A DNA stretch of 6,920 bases from Sphingobacteriales bacterium (GTDB taxonomy: Bacteria; Bacteroidota; Bacteroidia; Chitinophagales; Chitinophagaceae), in the NCBI GenBank assembly GCA_947463665.1, contig CANHUD010000129.1:1-6920 (forward strand), written 5' to 3'. Positions 5,165 through 6,920 of this stretch are shown here, one piece after another (position 1 is the stretch's first letter; every line of letters begins with the position of its first letter). Made by a program: the position numbers and the translations under genes. A model generated the notes under the pieces. The model ran no database searches, was not told the DNA's origin, and saw nothing but the letters and a program-made list of their open reading frames with translations.

Positions 5165-6920
5165 TCAGCGAATCAGCGTGATCGTTCCTTTGTACCATTT
5201 CAGGGAACCATCCCGGAAGCGCAGCTGAACCTGATAAACATATACGCCCATCTGGGCTGGCCTTCCATCGGTTGTATAGCCATCCCACCCGTAAACGGGA
5301 TCATTGGGTGCTATATCCTTCCGGCGAAAAACGGGTTCTCCGTAACGGTTATAGATCATAAAATCGGATACAGATTCTACCTCTTCGCTGGCAATCACAT
5401 AGAAAATATCGTTCCGCCCATCAAAATTGGGGGTAAACGCATTGGGTAAGCGTATCGTATCTTCATTAACCGACCGGATATATATTGAATCGGTACTGGT
5501 GCAGCCAAATCGGTTAGTAGCGGTGAGCGATACGCGTAGCGTATATGGAACAATTATGGCAGGCTCAGGACAATCCTGGCAAAGTACCTGCTGAGCCGGT
5601 GACCATCTGTACCGGGTTGATTTATCGTTCCACTCTTCCAAACGCACACGGATGCGGCTTCCTCTTAACACCAGTGTGTCTTTCGGCTGTAGCTCAATCC
5701 TAAAACGATCTGTGGTGATGGAATGAACGTTATTCAGATAATTGGTTTCTGTAACACCACGGCCTGGAGCAGGAACACCCGACAAATCATTCACAACACC
5801 ATATATGGTTCCTTTTTGAATAGGAAGTACCAGAGAGAACGTATCACAGGAAAGGTTACGGGCCGGGCCGGTAAAGAAAACCGGTGCTATCGGCCGCGTC
5901 AGGCCGAAACGCGGATCACTGGCGTAAAAACTTACCGGTATATCATGAGCCAGGGTATCAAATCCATTATTCATACAGATACGAAACAATACACGGGTGG
6001 AGGTATCTGCAATACATTCCGCCTCCAGCAGTAAAAGGGTTAGATCCGGAGGAAAGGTTTTAATAGAACTGCCGGCAGTTCTTGTACAACCATACCGGGA
6101 AGTGACCGTCAGGTGAACACTGTCCCGCCCTTTTATCGTTACCTGAGGAGATGTACAATCCGTGCAGGTAAAACGGGTTCTGCCATCAGCTGACCATTGA
6201 ACAGATGAAGTAGACGGGATCGATCCTCTTATTGATAACGGAAATAGGTCTCCGTAAAAAACAGTAGTATCTGATGGGCTTATACCAATGGGAGGTTCCG
6301 GAACATAAAAAAGACTGTCTGTATTGTTTGTATAATCTACTTCCAGCAAGCCGGCGTCAGATGGAGGCATAAATGAAGACGTGGAAACATCATTCACCAC
6401 CATGAAGAGACTGTCACTGGAACTTCGCGGAACGATGATCGACAGGGTACTGCAGGCCACCGGGATGGTGTTCGAAATCAATGCAGATCCGATACGCTTA
6501 CCATTTCTTAGCGGGCTTCCGCTGAATACGGAAATGTTCAGCCCGCCCAGAATTCTTTTCCGGATATGAATGTTACAAACCTCATAGGTTAGCATCAGAC
6601 TATCCTGATTGTAACATTCAGCAGATAACATTCGAATTGTAAAGTCGTCGCTGTTCACCACGCGAACACCCACGGATGCCGTATCGATGCACCCATTAAC
6701 GGATGTAGCCACTACCTGTAAAGTAGTATCCTTTTTACCCACAACATACCCCGCATCCTTACAGGAAGTACAGAGCAGTCCGGGCATGGGAAGCCACTGA
6801 TAACTGCTGTTGGGTGAAGGTCTGGTGGAAGCTCTGAACAATACTGTATCACCGGGTGCGGCGGCCGTAAGGCGCGGAAGGGCATTCGCCCTGTGCCGAA
6901 AACCTGTAAACCGCGTAATA
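5165..6920 (-). CDS. Large secreted protein, C-terminal part, with PKD/CARDB-like repeats and a T9SS type B (gliding motility-associated) sorting domain
   Basis: The last 584 codons are visible. The frame stays open through base 6920, so the true start lies outside; the TTG at 6841-6839 is internal. Numbering from the first residue in view, a PKD/Ig-like module (about 15-90) is followed by a CARDB-like module (93-201), a second PKD-like (about 208-290), a second CARDB-like (294-401), a third PKD-like (about 410-486), and the C-terminal domain (490-584). The last begins LPNAFTPNFDGRNDIF and holds FMIYNRYGEPVF, GWDGYTTDGRPAQMGVYVY and W-Y-K-G-T-I-T-L-I-R. This is the CHU_C/TIGR04131 type B signal for export by the type IX secretion system, so the protein should end up on the cell surface or outside. 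Each PKD module has W, then C-x-x-C, then a later G-C (C50/C53/C77, C252/C255/C278, C447/C450/C473). Such proteins are often large adhesins. The specific target is unknown. It converges on the barrel gene and shares no operon with it. Confidence 0.92.
   Translation of the reverse strand, partial: ITRFTGFRHRANALPRLTAAAPGDTVLFRASTRPSPNSSYQWLPMPGLLCTSCKDAGYVVGKKDTTLQVVATSVNGCIDTASVGVRVVNSDDFTIRMLSAECYNQDSLMLTYEVCNIHIRKRILGGLNISVFSGSPLRNGKRIGSALISNTIPVACSTLSIIVPRSSSDSLFMVVNDVSTSSFMPPSDAGLLEVDYTNNTDSLFYVPEPPIGISPSDTTVFYGDLFPLSIRGSIPSTSSVQWSADGRTRFTCTDCTSPQVTIKGRDSVHLTVTSRYGCTRTAGSSIKTFPPDLTLLLLEAECIADTSTRVLFRICMNNGFDTLAHDIPVSFYASDPRFGLTRPIAPVFFTGPARNLSCDTFSLVLPIQKGTIYGVVNDLSGVPAPGRGVTETNYLNNVHSITTDRFRIELQPKDTLVLRGSRIRVRLEEWNDKSTRYRWSPAQQVLCQDCPEPAIIVPYTLRVSLTATNRFGCTSTDSIYIRSVNEDTIRLPNAFTPNFDGRNDIFYVIASEEVESVSDFMIYNRYGEPVFRRKDIAPNDPVYGWDGYTTDGRPAQMGVYVYQVQLRFRDGSLKWYKGTITLIR

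Noticed and set aside
6610..6638. TGTAAC followed after 17 bases by CGAATT on the plus strand
   Set aside because: It lies inside and antisense to the secreted-protein gene, the second box lacks CGT, and no plus-strand gene follows.
6839..6841. TTG as the start of the large secreted protein
   Set aside because: The frame continues without a stop to the window edge, and the residues before the TTG (ending APGDTV) fit the beginning of the same PKD-like module, so it is an internal Leu codon.
1..6920. Possible mobile element, CRISPR array, integron site or tRNA
   Set aside because: No transposase or integrase frame, no regularly spaced direct repeats, no attC-like array next to the beta-lactamase and no tRNA-like cloverleaf were seen on either strand by eye.

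Overview
The window looks chromosomal and comes from a member of the Bacteroidota, most likely Chitinophagia/Chitinophagaceae. The evidence is a C-terminal type B sorting domain of the type IX secretion system, a BatB-type von Willebrand factor A protein, a sigma/membrane protein/outer-membrane-barrel module typical of that group, and the lack of Shine-Dalgarno sequences before most genes. The rank below phylum is inferred from protein style only. There are seven protein genes, no RNA genes, no mobile elements and no CRISPR array.

Left part (1-2524, minus strand). Three tightly packed genes read right to left: kbl (glycine C-acetyltransferase), a class D (OXA-type) serine beta-lactamase lipoprotein whose start overlaps the kbl stop by 4 bp, and, 11 bp further on, the first 169 codons of a BatB-like VWA membrane protein that runs off the left edge. 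The spacing suggests one transcript joining threonine/glycine metabolism, a beta-lactamase and an envelope VWA protein. The joint function is not obvious.

Middle part (2525-5130, plus strand). A 66-aa single-span membrane protein has its own strong terminator. It is followed by an ECF sigma factor, a 4-bp-overlapping one-span anti-sigma-like protein, and an outer-membrane beta-barrel protein, ending at a long hairpin terminator. The small gene and the sigma gene are each preceded by a nearly identical ECF-type promoter, TGTAAC, then 16-17 bases, then CGTC/CGTA. This suggests that the sigma factor drives its own operon and the small protein, making one regulon of four adjacent genes. It is the most interesting signal in the window.

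Right part (5165-6920, minus strand). This is the C-terminal 584 residues of a large secreted protein, with three PKD/Ig-like modules alternating with two CARDB-like modules and a terminal gliding-motility-associated domain. It converges on the barrel gene, and its N-terminus lies beyond the right edge.
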